Shown here piece by piece: positions 45,153 to 57,249 of a DNA stretch of 64,000 nucleotides. Numbering within the stretch: position 1 is the first letter of the stretch; each line of letters begins with the position of its first letter. This DNA comes from Theocolax elegans. Its lineage: Eukaryota; Arthropoda; Insecta; Hymenoptera; Cerocephalidae. The DNA lies in contig CM047431.1 of NCBI GenBank assembly GCA_026168455.1, positions 12,078,183-12,142,182 of the forward strand. The letters are read 5' to 3'. Both the position numbers and the translations under genes were made by a program. The notes beneath the pieces are model-generated. The model made no database searches. It was not told the DNA's origin and saw nothing but the letters and a program-made list of their open reading frames with translations.

Positions 45153-48100
45153 TCAACTATTGAATATCTTGAGCTTATTTGGATGTTTTAGAAAACGTTT
45201 ACCGTTTTCATCTTCTAGTATAATAATGTTTTTTTCAGTTATTTCTACTATTTTGTATGGACCGTGATATTGGCTATCTAGTTTGTTTCTCTTGGGTTCT
45301 CGGAGGACTAAAACTTCATCTCCCTCATTAAAATCTACCTTTGTGGCATTTTGATCATAGTAATATTTTTCTTTTAATTTGGCTTTATTTAAATTTTGAG
45401 CTCCTTGCAAATGGATTTCATTCAACCTCGTAACTAGTTCAGAAACATAATCGGAATATGTAGACGTATCATTGCCAAGAAAAATAGATGATGGAGATCT
45501 AGCTGGTCTTCCGAATACCATCTCATAAGGAGTAAATTTAGTTGCGGCATGTTCGGAAGTATTATATGAGAACATGGCAAACGATACCAAATTGTCCCAA
45601 TCTTCATAATATTCAATGTTATTTTTCAGATATTCTGATAGGACAATATGACTTCTCTCAAGTGATCCGTTGCTTTGAGCCATGTAACCGGAAGTAGTAA
45701 CGTAATCAATCTTAAATATTTTTGCTAGATCTCTAAATATTTTATTTAAAAAACTTGTTCCTCTATCTGTAAGTATTATCGAGGGTGCTCCATAAATTGA
45801 GATAAAATGAGTGGCGAATGCATGTACGATTGTTGTAGCTTTTATATCTGATACTGGAACAGCTATGCAATATTTAGTTAATAAACATTGCATTGTTAAA
45901 ATATGTTTATTTCCGTTTGGTGTTGTGGGTAATGGCCCGACTGTATCTAGCGCAATTTTCGAAAAAGGTTCAATTGGGGTATCTGTAATTATTATCGGCA
46001 TTTTAGTTTTTATTCTTGTTAGTTTTTGGGTTTGACAGGTGTGACAAGTCCTAACATATTCAGTGATTTCGTTTTTCATATTGGGCCAATAAAATTTTTC
46101 TCTGATGCGTTTGTATGTTTTAGTGATTCCTTTGTGTCCTCCTATTAGACTATCGTGGCCTTCCTTTAATATTATCTCTCTTGTTTCTTCAGGTGCAAAA
46201 ATGCTTTGACCATAACAAAGCGTTATTTTTATTGAACTATTTTCGAATACATCTGTTAATATATTTAATAAACCATTACTTGGGAGAGAATCGGTTTCAT
46301 CGTGTATTCTTGAGATTCTAAATTCGTTGACTTTAACCTTGGGTAATATTGTTTTAAGCTTCTCTAGACCGCTTTTAATGTCGTTTGAATCGATTCTATC
46401 GAAATGTTTGGATTTACAGATTATATGGAATGTTTTAAACTTTCCTTTTTGTGTGATAATAATTTGTCCTTTTAGAGGATGCTTGTCTCTAATTGCTTCT
46501 AGATTAAGTGCTCTGATCTCATATAGCAATTTTCCAATTGGTTTAGTTAATTTACAATCAGCAGACATAAAGTGAACATAATTCATTTTTCTAAAGGTTA
46601 GTGATTCGCTTGTACCAATAATTGTGGCTCTTTCGGGTGAAGTGCTATCTTTTATCTCTATTTCGTCTGGTATATTTCGCGATAGTAGATCCCTAGGTTC
46701 TAGATTATCTAGTTCCCTATTTTCTTCTTGTGAGTTATGATTATCTTCATCACTATCGTAATCTTCTTCGTCTTCTTTTTGCGGTACGGTTAATTCGTGT
46801 AAGGGAGTATAACGGGGTAGGTTAGGTCGGATGTGGAGAGGTGTAGAGTGAGACAAAGGTTTAGGTTGGTCAGTCTGGTTTGGATTATCAGAATTACTAA
46901 GGTTCTTGGAAGTAGGGAGATTGGAAGAGGAAGTTGAAGGGTAAGATTGATTGTTATTTTTATGAATCTGATCAATATTTGTTTCGTCATCTAGGAGTGA
47001 ATTCATCATCCTTATATCTTCAGCAATGGATTTGATTCTATCAATAGCATTTTCTAAATCTGAAAATGAAGAATCAGATTCATGATGTTGTAATTCCTTT
47101 GCAATATCTTCTAGCTTTGAAGATGTTTCTTCATCACTTGAATCATCTTCATCATTGTTAACGTGAAATAGGTCTGATATATTCTCGTCATTTGTTAAAA
47201 TTTCCTGTTCTTTCGGGGGTAGGTAGGGAGGTGGTGTTATTAAACTAGGTAACATACTGCGATGTATTGAAGGGGCGGGTGATTCTTCCTTATTTGGTAC
47301 AACTATTTCATTCAGGTTTTCTTCTTCGCTTTCATCTGAAGATTCGTCATAATTTGGCAAGGTTGGTGGTTGAACTTTTAATGAATCCTTTGATCTTAAA
47401 CGGTGAGCAATGGGTGTTGAGGTCCTGGGCGGTGGAAAAGGTTTAACTGATGTAGGGTCTTTTCGAGGCCTTCCTCTTTTTCGATTTTTATGTTCTGAAT
47501 TTTCTTCAGTGATCGGATAGGCATTTGCTTCGGGTGAATTACGCGATAGGGCATCAGCATTAAGATTTACTTTTCCTGGTTTATGGACTATTTTGTACTG
47601 GTATTCTGCTAATCTCAGTCTCCATCGAACTAATCGAGAACTTGGATCTTTCACAGAATGTAACCAAACTAGTGGTCTGTGGTCTGTCACGAGAACAAAT
47701 TCGCGACCAAACAAATAGGGTCTAAAATGATTTACAGCATATACAAATGCAAGACATTCTTTTTCGGTTGTTGAATAATTTCTCTCGGCATTGTTGAGTA
47801 CTCGAGAGGTATATGCGATGGGTAAATCTTTTCCTATTGGTCCTTGGCTAAGTACTGCACCAATAGCTACGTTAGAAGAATCGGTGGTTAAAACAAATGG
47901 CTTAGTAAAATCAGGATATTGTAAAATTGGTTCTCTACAGAGGGTCTCCTTTAAGTCTTGAAAACTATCTTCTTGTTTGGTAGTCCAAACAAAGTCTGCG
48001 TCTTTTTTTAATAAATCTGAGAGTGGTTTTGCTCGTTTAGAAAAATTTTCAATGAATCTGCGATAATATCCAGCTAAACCAAGAAACTCTCTAACGTTTT

Positions 48101-49685
48101 TATGGGTTTTAGGTCTTGGAAAATTTTGTACATCTTTAATTTTATCGGGGTTTGGTTTGACTCCTTTATCAGAAATAATATGTCCTAAATAACACACTTC
48201 TTTTCTTAGGAATTCGCATTTATCAGGTTGTAGACGTAGATTTGCTGATCTTAATAATTTAAATAGTTTTTTCAATTTGTTTTGATGTTCTTGTAATGAA
48301 CTTGCATATACAACTATGTCGTCAATATAAATAAATACTTCTATTTCGACGAGGCCGGAAAGCGCGATTTCCATTGCACGTTGGAATTGTGCGGGTGCAT
48401 TTTTCAAGCCAAAGGGCATTCGAACGTATTCGTAATGACCACCTGGTGTACTGAATGCAGTTTTACACTTATCTTTTTTGTCCATTAATATTTGATGAAA
48501 CCCACTTGATAAATAAAAAATACTAAAGAATTTTGCTGATCCTAACCGATCCAATATCTCACTGATGTTGGGTAGTGGATAGGCATCTCGTATTGTTTTT
48601 TCATTTAATTTTCTAAAATCAATCACCAATCTCCATCGTTTATTACCCTTAGAGTCTGGTTTTTTGGGCACTATCCATAGTGGAGAATTGTATGGGGAAC
48701 TAGATGGTTCAATTTTTCCCTGTTCAAGCATTTGATTAATTTGTTTATTTATTTCCTCTTTGTGGATTGGTGGATATCGGTATTGCCATGTATTTATAGG
48801 TTCTTCATCTATTGTTGGATTTTTATGTGTGCAAATGTTGGTGGCAGGTAAAGTCTCGTTCGGTAAATGAAAACTATCTTGGTATTCTTCGATTAAAGGC
48901 ATTATGCTATTTATTTCTTCGTCAGTCAAATGTTGAAGATGTAAGTTGTTTTTTAATTCTTCAAGTCGTGTATAGGAATTTTGACCTGGACCAGTAGGGA
49001 TAGGAAAATCTCTGAAATCGTCTACTATGTCGTTTATTTCAAATGGTTCTATAATCTGTGGAGGTATATATACTTTCGTGTCTCTATTGTGAGTATTTAC
49101 TATAAAAGCATAACATTTTTTTCCATGATTTTTAACAGCTGCGTTACCTAAATATATTCCTTCAGGTAGTTTAACTCGTTCAATATATCCTTCAGGTAAA
49201 TCATTTTTTACCGGAATAGAAATTGCTTGTCTGGTTTGAGCTTTGATGACATAATATTGTCCACTTATTTCATTTTGAAAATTGGTTTCCTTTTGGTTTT
49301 GCATAATGAATGGTATAGGCGTGATAGGTGCGTTCGTTGTTATTAAAGTTTTATTATAAATGGAAATTTCGGCTTCTTCCTTTGCTAGAAATTCAGTACC
49401 TAATATTCCGTCACAATTATCCGGTAAGAAGCTGTCACTTAAACGAAAATTTATGGGCCTTCCTTGGATATGAAGGTCACAAGATCCAAGAGTAGATACT
49501 CTACTTCCGGAAATTCCAAAAAGGTTAATTGTATCTTCGTATTCTATTTCTACGGTTTGTCTTAAAGCGGTTGACTTAATTAAATTTAGGTCCGAGCCAG
49601 TGTTGATTAAAAAATTTCCGTATGTCTTTTTGAGTTCTGGAATTTTAAGGGTTACTATTGGGGTGAATTTAACTAATTTGGCGAG
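45153..49685 (-). pseudogene. pol: pro-pol of element B with macrodomain and AT-hook
   Basis: Open from 49685 to 45153 (first ATG 49304; residues counted from it). Overlaps the gag end by about a dozen bases in the -1 frame. Order: protease before the ATG (FLINTGSDLNLI, Asn replacing the catalytic Asp), RT (LVIDFRKLNEKT, SIFYLSSGFHQI where the motif A Asp is Tyr, EYVRMPFGLKNAPAQFQ, IYIDDIVVY at about 325), RNase H about 470-600 (TTDSSNVAIGAVL ... NLNADALSR), AT-hook KRGRPRK at about 610, acidic linker, macrodomain about 905-1031, integrase (HDSLIGGHKG, CHTCQTQK, ALDTVGPL, ILTDRGTSF, SLERSHIVLSEYL) to residue 1383. No stop codons despite the two active-site losses. Confidence 0.9.
46210..46590 (-). 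other. TARG1/ALC1-type macrodomain inside pol
   Basis: Residues about 905-1031 of the pol frame read as a small macrodomain: start strand MNYVHFMSADCKLTKPIGK, GQIIITQKGKFKTFHIICKS, the helix DIKSGLEKLKTILPKV, FRISRIHDETDSL, and the end VFENSSIKITLCYG. Order and spacing match TARG1/OARD1-like macrodomains (known family: bind ADP-ribose and remove it from acidic residues, using a Lys and an Asp). The Lys-containing CKSK segment and an Asp in HDETD are in the right places, but the usual glycine-rich GxGLD loop is altered, so hydrolase activity is uncertain. Confidence 0.8.
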
Positions 49686-50750
49686 TCAGATTTCTTTGGT
49701 TGGTCGCTGAATCGTACATTGCGCGGTTTGTTTTGGTTGGGGTTCGGAGACGCGCTGTTTTGCCGAACCATGTTGAAGTTTAAATGAGGTGAAGGTGATC
49801 TTGATTGTCTGTTGAATCCGTTTTCTTCTTGACGATGGAAAGAATTTCTTTCGCGTCTAGATTCGCGCCAATTTGAATCATAAGATGCGTTAGTTCGTCT
49901 ATCTTGTAAACTTGGACTAAGACAACGATTTGGATAATTGTCATAGTTAGATTCCCTTTGATATGGGCTTCCTTCGCGTTGTAGAATTCGTCTTGGCATT
50001 TCATAATCTTGTCTATAATTGTATAAACGTTTATCTTTTTGATAAGTGTCATGGTATTTAGAATCGTCTAACCGTATGGGTGATTCACGACGAGGTGATC
50101 TTGGTTGGTATTCTTCGTGTTTAAAATACTCTGAGCGTCTTGGAGATTCATTACGGGTCATTCTTGTTTGGTATGCATTTTCTAAAGGATGTGATCTAAC
50201 CATAGACTGTTGTTCTAGTCTAATTGCGGTGTTATATGCAGCTTGTAAACTCGTCTCTTAATCCTTTCGAAAATCCTTTTATAGCCATATCTTTTATGAT
50301 CGGTGAATTTGCATTGTTCTCTGCGCCGTATTCGTTAATTAGAGCGGCTTCAGTTGACCCTTGCAATTTTTTTACTCTAAGGAAAAATTCTGTTACAGTT
50401 TTGGAGCGGTACATCCGAATATTTTGTAATACTGTGCAGAAATCCGTATAACTTCGGCGAGGGGCAAAATATTTTTTTAATTCGTTAGTTAATTCTTTAA
50501 CAGTCTGTATTTTTATTCCATCAAGACAGTCTCGTGCTAAGCCTCTAAGTTTAGATTTAACAGCATTTATAAAAACTGCTTCTTGATCTCCTGCTATTGC
50601 ACTGCCATTTTCAACATCTTGAATAAAACTTTTCAAAGGCATAATTTTACCATCATAGCACGGTATATGCATCGTAGCAGATTGAATCGTCATGTTCAAA
50701 GACATGCTATGCATAGAGGTGATAAATTGTCTCGTTTGATCAGCGTCCAT
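49673..50750 (-). pseudogene. gag: gag of element B, one frameshift
   Basis: 50750-50232 is the capsid-type part: ATMHIPCYDGKIMPLKSFIQ, ARDCLDGIKIQTVKELTNEL, MYRSKTVTEFFLRVKKLQGS, FSKGLRDEFTS. A 1-base shift near 50250 moves to the frame of 50203-49673, an Arg/Ser-rich basic C-terminus (RREREN-like and RSPSP repeats) with no zinc knuckle, as in errantivirus Gag proteins. The end overlaps the start of the pol frame. Confidence 0.8.
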
Positions 50751-51013
50751 TTTGATTTTTTTATTTGGATTTGTTATGGAATATTATATATATAGTATAT
50801 GGGCACTTAATTATATAATTTAAGTAATAATTGTTAGGTAAAGTTTTTAGAAAAATTTTATGTACAGGGAAATTTTTCCCTTTTTTTTCAATTTTATAAC
50901 GAATAAATATTATTTAGTTAGTTATTATAATTAATTTTAATATATATATGTTAAATTATTAATAATAAATGTATAATTGGTTTGTTATATTAAACGATAG
51001 GTTTTAAATGAAG
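50751..51013 (-). other. Upstream region of element B gag
   Basis: AT-rich, no ORF. Ends at the 13-bp target duplication of PLE 4 and continues on the other side of it at 59491. Confidence 0.6.
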
Positions 51014-51117
51014 GGTGCTTATTCTGATATAAATTTGTTCTATTCGTCCACGCAGTTGGTTCAAAAGGAGGCGTTTTTATCGATTTTAAGTGAACTAACC
51101 ATTTAATTTATTTAATT

Positions 51118-51158
51118 GGCGACGTTTCGATGGAAGTCCTCCATCCTCATCAGGCTAT
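51118..51158 (-). ncRNA. Hammerhead ribozyme (left, inverted repeat of PLE 4)
   Basis: Minus strand: CTGATGAG, stem II GATGGAGGACTTCCATC, GAAAC, GTCGCC. The core bases all match the consensus. Confidence 0.85.
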
Positions 51159-51424
51159 ACCTTTATTGAAACAATCATTTGTTACACCAGCATTTTACAA
51201 TTTTGCATATATATATCTAAATATAATTACTCACTATTTGGTCAAATTAATGCACAAATGTGGCTTTTCTCATAATTTCCATAGTATCTCTAATGTGTCG
51301 CTCTATAATCAAAAGCAAAAGCAAGTAGCAAAACATCAGTGTTAAAATTTGCACAAAGATTGAGGTTATGTAACTTATTTTACCTTTCTTCTCTGAATCG
51401 TACTTATATAACATCATAGAATTT

Positions 51425-51430
51425 ATTTAA

Positions 51431-51478
<48 letters not shown>
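51425..51478. repeat. AAAT microsatellite
   Basis: About a dozen AAAT units; the mirror TTTA array is at 59101-59147 in the right inverted copy. Confidence 0.9.
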
Positions 51479-51481
<3 letters not shown>

Positions 51482-51995
51482 ATAGAACACACAACACCAA
51501 TTAAGCAAAAAGCAGTCAATATCAATAAAATTTATCAGAAAACAAAATTTGCTAGTCATTATCACAGATAGTTGGTAAAGCTATAATTCAAATTTTTGCG
51601 ACCCGTCATTATACACTTGTAGTGTGTGTCAATTTGACCGTATTCATGACATAGACGTGTAGCAAAAATTTGAATATTAATAAATCCTATACGAAATGTA
51701 ATATCATTAATTAACATCAAACTTAAGTCAATAATATTAAAAAAATTCTTTTATAAATACCACTAAAAAAACAATTAATGAACACGTAACCATATAAATA
51801 TTATTATTTGTACTTTAATATTTCTATAATTTAAAGTTATATTAACATTGATTCATTCATTATTGTCAATTACTGTTAAAAATTTTTTCTTAAAAATTAA
51901 TAATAATTCAGTCTATATTTATTGCACTTTGTTAAAATATATTTACCATTTACAAATTAAAAATTAAATTTTGATTTTTTCCCAATTTCAAATTT

Positions 51996-52209
51996 ATGCG
52001 CGTATTAATCATTAATCGATTACAGCGCAGAAAATTTGATAAATTAACTTATTGTACAATTAAGAGCAGAAGTAGTAGCAATGCATATGTGTCGAATAAT
52101 TGTTCCACAAATACAAATAGTTACAAAAAGAAATGGTTTATCAACCTAACTAATGTTAATATTCCTGATGAAGTTCAAGATACAGTATCCTTAGGCCAAA
52201 AATATAGTT
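51996..52209 (+). pseudogene. PLE 4 ORF start, cut by solo LTR
   Basis: MRVLIINRLQRRKFDKL ... KKWFINLTNVNIPDEVQDTV resembles the N-terminal region of PLE proteins and continues after the LTR (53441 onward, with a stop soon after). The start codon choice is tentative because it lies at the edge of the inverted repeat. Confidence 0.55.
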
Positions 52210-53436
52210 TGTGACAATGCATTTAATGCATGTCAAGTTAAGCGAGCTTATACCCTACCTAAAGCCTTACCGAACCCTAACTAAGCCTTATCGTACCCTA
52301 CCTAAGCCTCACCGAACCCTACTAGCCTACACACACACAGGGAAGCTGCATCACCGAGCACAAAGCAACAGCTCAGGAGTCTCCAGGAAGATCCAGAGGA
52401 AGCCCGAGTTGAAGTAATGCCAGGAAGTGGTGAGGAGAAGTCCTTCGCATCACACCTGAAGAAGCAGCGTAGCCAATCACCTCCCACAGCAGCCATCCAA
52501 TTCAGCAAATAAACCTGTAAGATTACTGCTTACAGTGTGCACCTTACAAAGGAAAAGGACAGGATCACAGCAGTTAAACAGCTATGTATAGGATGGGTGC
52601 AGAGGAGAGGTTAGGTGAGACAACAATACATAAACCGAGTAGCCGTACGGTTTATAACTCACCCAGGTAAAACGCTGACTGCATTCCCGAGTCCTCGAGC
52701 CAGTGATCGCAAGAGAGAAGAAGGAGGCAGCCAAGAGCACCACGAAGAAGGCCGAACAGCTACGTCGTCGTCGCCACCAACTCGCCGTCGTTGTTTACGT
52801 TCGTGCGCGGCGGACATCTTCGTTAAGCCGCACGCGGCATAAGGCCGCGTACGCACGAAGTAGTCACGGCGCATGCGCGCAGCGACTCTCTCGCGTCGAC
52901 GACGACGAGAGCTCAGAGCTCGTCCGACCGCCGATTCGGAACAATCGATCTACGCGTTGACGACGTCCGTGAGAGAGCGATCGAGAAAGAGATAGCGAAG
53001 AGTGTGTGCCGCACGTGTGACAGCATCGCCAAAGGTTTGTGCAACCTAGTGCCAAAGTCATAGCCGTTTCCTTGCCTGTGTGTGTGTCGCGAACTCCCGT
53101 GTATCCTAGCTTCTTCCCTGTTATTATTACAATAGCCTTGCTCGCCGCGTAAAATAGTGTACCCCAGCTTCTTCTCCTCCTCCCTTCGCGCGCGAAGTAG
53201 CCGGCTTACAAGACGCGTGTTACAGCCGTGCCGTTCGCTTCTTATTTCGAATATTACGATATATAACCGCGTATATCCAATTGAACTTCCGTTTTAAGCG
53301 AATAGCGAATCGCTATAATTACTTGAACGTACGCGACTGGCACCCGCTGTGATTATTATAATATATTAATAAATTAATAATTTATCATTAAACCTAATTT
53401 GATCACTCGCACCCTGATCCCCAGTGCGACGTGACA
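52210..53436 (+). repeat. Solo LTR in PLE 4 (related to LTR of element C)
   Basis: Starts TGTGACAATGCATTTAATGC and ends CCCAGTGCGACGTGACA; 1227 bp; perfect 4-bp duplication AGTT (52206-52209, 53437-53440). Repeated CCCTACC/CCTTACCGAACCC motifs near the start. GC-rich. Confidence 0.9.
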
Positions 53437-54432
53437 AGTTCTAGTAATTTTTTAGAGTAAAATAGTATAATAGAAACCATAAAGAATGTGAAACAATTAT
53501 TTATACACACAGAAATTGCAAAAGAATCAATGAATCTTATTAGGAAAAATATTACTAATTATATGGAAGGAAATATAAAAAGAACTACACATATAAACAT
53601 TGAAGACAGATTATTTGCACAAAGATTGAAACAAACAAAGTTGTTTTTAAAAAATAATACCAATGTATTTTTTACTTTAGCTGACAAAGGTAACGTCACA
53701 GTTGCTATTCAAAGAGATTCATATGAACTCAAAATGCACAATCTTTTATCAGATAGTAAAACATATATTCGAATAAATAGAAATCCACTAATAAAATTAC
53801 AAAAAGATACACAAAAGATTATGCAAAAGTGGAATAAATTAGAACTCTTGGGTAAAAAATGCCATAATAATGAATTAACCCAAACAGATACAGTACTGCC
53901 GAGAATTTATGGATTACCAAAAGTACATAAAAAAGAATATCCACTTAGGCCTATTGTTTCATGTATTGGCAGTCCCACATACAAGCTATCTAAAATAATA
54001 GACAAAATGCTTTCGAATTGCATAAAGAGACCTAAATCTTATGTTAAAAATAGTGTAGATTTAATAAATGAAATTAGCAACTGTGATATTCCTGAAAATT
54101 ATGTTTTGATTTCTTTAGATGTAGTGTCCTTATTTACCAACGTACCCGAAAATTTAGTGATTGAGAGTATTGAAAAAAGGTATCACCTTATAAGAAAAAT
54201 TTACAATATCTCATTAAATGATCTTCTAGAAGGTGTAAAATTTTTGCTACGTAATACGTATTTTTCTTGGGATAAAAAATATTATAGACAAATTTTTGGC
54301 TTTCCCATGGGTAGTCCGATAAGCCCAACTTTTGCAGATTTGGTAATGACAGATTTAGAACAGGAGTGCTTAAATAATTTAGATTTTATACCGGTGTTTT
54401 ACTACAGATATGTAGATGACACAATAATGTGC
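52541..54432 (+). repeat. 1892-bp tandem duplication, copy 1
   Basis: Covers the last 900 bp of the solo LTR and the first part of the PLE 4 RT ORF to just past the YVDD motif. Repeats directly at 54433-56324 with no difference noticed. The junction has TGTGCA microhomology. Confidence 0.9.
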
Positions 54433-54483
54433 ACCTTACAAAGGAAAAGGACAGGATCACAGCAGTTAAACAGCTATGTATAG
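53488..54483 (+). pseudogene. PLE 4 RT, truncated copy 1
   Basis: Identical to the first 310 or so residues of the ORF at 55380, through motif C (YYRYVDDTIMC), then runs into LTR sequence (TLQRKRTGSQQ) because of the tandem duplication. It lacks the thumb and endonuclease. Confidence 0.85.
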
Positions 54484-56324
54484 GATGGGTGCAGAGGAGA
54501 GGTTAGGTGAGACAACAATACATAAACCGAGTAGCCGTACGGTTTATAACTCACCCAGGTAAAACGCTGACTGCATTCCCGAGTCCTCGAGCCAGTGATC
54601 GCAAGAGAGAAGAAGGAGGCAGCCAAGAGCACCACGAAGAAGGCCGAACAGCTACGTCGTCGTCGCCACCAACTCGCCGTCGTTGTTTACGTTCGTGCGC
54701 GGCGGACATCTTCGTTAAGCCGCACGCGGCATAAGGCCGCGTACGCACGAAGTAGTCACGGCGCATGCGCGCAGCGACTCTCTCGCGTCGACGACGACGA
54801 GAGCTCAGAGCTCGTCCGACCGCCGATTCGGAACAATCGATCTACGCGTTGACGACGTCCGTGAGAGAGCGATCGAGAAAGAGATAGCGAAGAGTGTGTG
54901 CCGCACGTGTGACAGCATCGCCAAAGGTTTGTGCAACCTAGTGCCAAAGTCATAGCCGTTTCCTTGCCTGTGTGTGTGTCGCGAACTCCCGTGTATCCTA
55001 GCTTCTTCCCTGTTATTATTACAATAGCCTTGCTCGCCGCGTAAAATAGTGTACCCCAGCTTCTTCTCCTCCTCCCTTCGCGCGCGAAGTAGCCGGCTTA
55101 CAAGACGCGTGTTACAGCCGTGCCGTTCGCTTCTTATTTCGAATATTACGATATATAACCGCGTATATCCAATTGAACTTCCGTTTTAAGCGAATAGCGA
55201 ATCGCTATAATTACTTGAACGTACGCGACTGGCACCCGCTGTGATTATTATAATATATTAATAAATTAATAATTTATCATTAAACCTAATTTGATCACTC
55301 GCACCCTGATCCCCAGTGCGACGTGACAAGTTCTAGTAATTTTTTAGAGTAAAATAGTATAATAGAAACCATAAAGAATGTGAAACAATTATTTATACAC
55401 ACAGAAATTGCAAAAGAATCAATGAATCTTATTAGGAAAAATATTACTAATTATATGGAAGGAAATATAAAAAGAACTACACATATAAACATTGAAGACA
55501 GATTATTTGCACAAAGATTGAAACAAACAAAGTTGTTTTTAAAAAATAATACCAATGTATTTTTTACTTTAGCTGACAAAGGTAACGTCACAGTTGCTAT
55601 TCAAAGAGATTCATATGAACTCAAAATGCACAATCTTTTATCAGATAGTAAAACATATATTCGAATAAATAGAAATCCACTAATAAAATTACAAAAAGAT
55701 ACACAAAAGATTATGCAAAAGTGGAATAAATTAGAACTCTTGGGTAAAAAATGCCATAATAATGAATTAACCCAAACAGATACAGTACTGCCGAGAATTT
55801 ATGGATTACCAAAAGTACATAAAAAAGAATATCCACTTAGGCCTATTGTTTCATGTATTGGCAGTCCCACATACAAGCTATCTAAAATAATAGACAAAAT
55901 GCTTTCGAATTGCATAAAGAGACCTAAATCTTATGTTAAAAATAGTGTAGATTTAATAAATGAAATTAGCAACTGTGATATTCCTGAAAATTATGTTTTG
56001 ATTTCTTTAGATGTAGTGTCCTTATTTACCAACGTACCCGAAAATTTAGTGATTGAGAGTATTGAAAAAAGGTATCACCTTATAAGAAAAATTTACAATA
56101 TCTCATTAAATGATCTTCTAGAAGGTGTAAAATTTTTGCTACGTAATACGTATTTTTCTTGGGATAAAAAATATTATAGACAAATTTTTGGCTTTCCCAT
56201 GGGTAGTCCGATAAGCCCAACTTTTGCAGATTTGGTAATGACAGATTTAGAACAGGAGTGCTTAAATAATTTAGATTTTATACCGGTGTTTTACTACAGA
56301 TATGTAGATGACACAATAATGTGC
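54433..56324 (+). repeat. 1892-bp tandem duplication, copy 2
   Basis: Second copy; includes a second partial LTR (54433-55328) and its AGTT flank. Runs into the intact remainder of the PLE ORF. Confidence 0.9.
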
Positions 56325-57249
56325 ATTCCTGAAAATAAGATAACTAAAGTATTAGAGGTATTCAATAATTATAACGCACGATTACAATTTACTCATGAAA
56401 AAGAAAAAAATGGTGCTATAAACTTTTTAGAGTTATCTTTAATTAGAAATAATCATAGTAAAAAAATAATCACGAATTGGTATAGGAAAGAAACATTTTC
56501 AGGTAGATTTTTACATTTTTTATCCAGTCACCCTATTGAACAAAAACGAGCTATGATATATACGTTGGTAGATAAGGCAATCTTATTGTCAAACCAGAAG
56601 TTTCATAACACCAACTTAAAAATAGTTAAAGAGTTTTTAGTTAATAATGAGTACCCAATTAAATTTATTAATCATAATATAAGAAAAAGAATGGAAAAAA
56701 TAAAATATAGAACTAATAGCAATAATATTCAACAAAATAAACAAAATAGATACTTTGCAACTTTAAGCGTTCCATATGTTCCAAATTTTTATAATAATGA
56801 GTCTGGTTTTATGAAACAGAAGGGTATTAGGGTTGTTCCTAAAATTTGTAATGGATTAAGTAATGTTATTGTTAGAGGCAAGGAAAAATTAGACAAACTT
56901 TGTGAAACAAATTTAGTATACAGAATTAAGTGTAATGATTGTGACGCAGCATATATAGGAGAGACAAAAAGGCAATTAAATTGGAGAATAAAAGAACACG
57001 AATCTAATAGTAAAAAGTCGGGTGTGCAATATGTTATAAATGACCATATAACAAAATATGACCATACATTTAATTTTAAAGATGTAGACGTGTTAGATAG
57101 AGAAAAAATTTAGGGGAAAAGACTGATATCAGAGATGACCCATATTAAATTAGAGAAGAATGCCATTAACGTAAAAGATGATACAAAAAATCTTAGCCAA
57201 TTTTACAATAACATTGTTAATCAACTCAAATTACGGTCCAAATTGTAAT
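55380..57249 (+). pseudogene. PLE 4 reverse transcriptase / GIY-YIG endonuclease
   Basis: 577 codons to TAG 57111-57113, then the same frame continues (GKRLISEMTHIKLEKNAINV) to TAA at 57249. RT motifs: FFTLADKGNVTVAIQ, YGLPKVHKKEYPLRPIVS, VLISLDVVSLFTNVP (A), QIFGFPMGSPISPTFADLVM (B), FYYRYVDDTIMC (C). Then WYRKETFSGRFLHFLSSHP and the endonuclease NLVYRIKCNDCDAAYIGETK with QLNWRIKEHE. PLE proteins use the endonuclease to open the target and RT to copy the RNA. The TAG falls late, is present in the downstream partial copy too, and removes about 45 residues. Confidence 0.9.

Larger units (their letters stand above)
42205..50750 (-). mobile_element. Errantivirus-like Ty3/gypsy element B (env-containing)
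   Basis: Minus strand order: gag, protease-RT-RNase H-macrodomain-integrase, env, lysine-rich ORF. The 5' part is displaced by PLE 4 and probably continues at 59478-59900 and perhaps to about 63013. LTRs could not be paired. Gag and env each have one break, and protease and RT have lost a catalytic Asp, so this copy is dead. Confidence 0.85.

Noticed and set aside
49670..49700. Slippery heptamer for -1 frameshifting between gag and pol of element B
   Set aside because: The overlap is short and I see no X-XXY-YYZ heptamer in the gag phase; frameshifting is plausible but the site is not identified.
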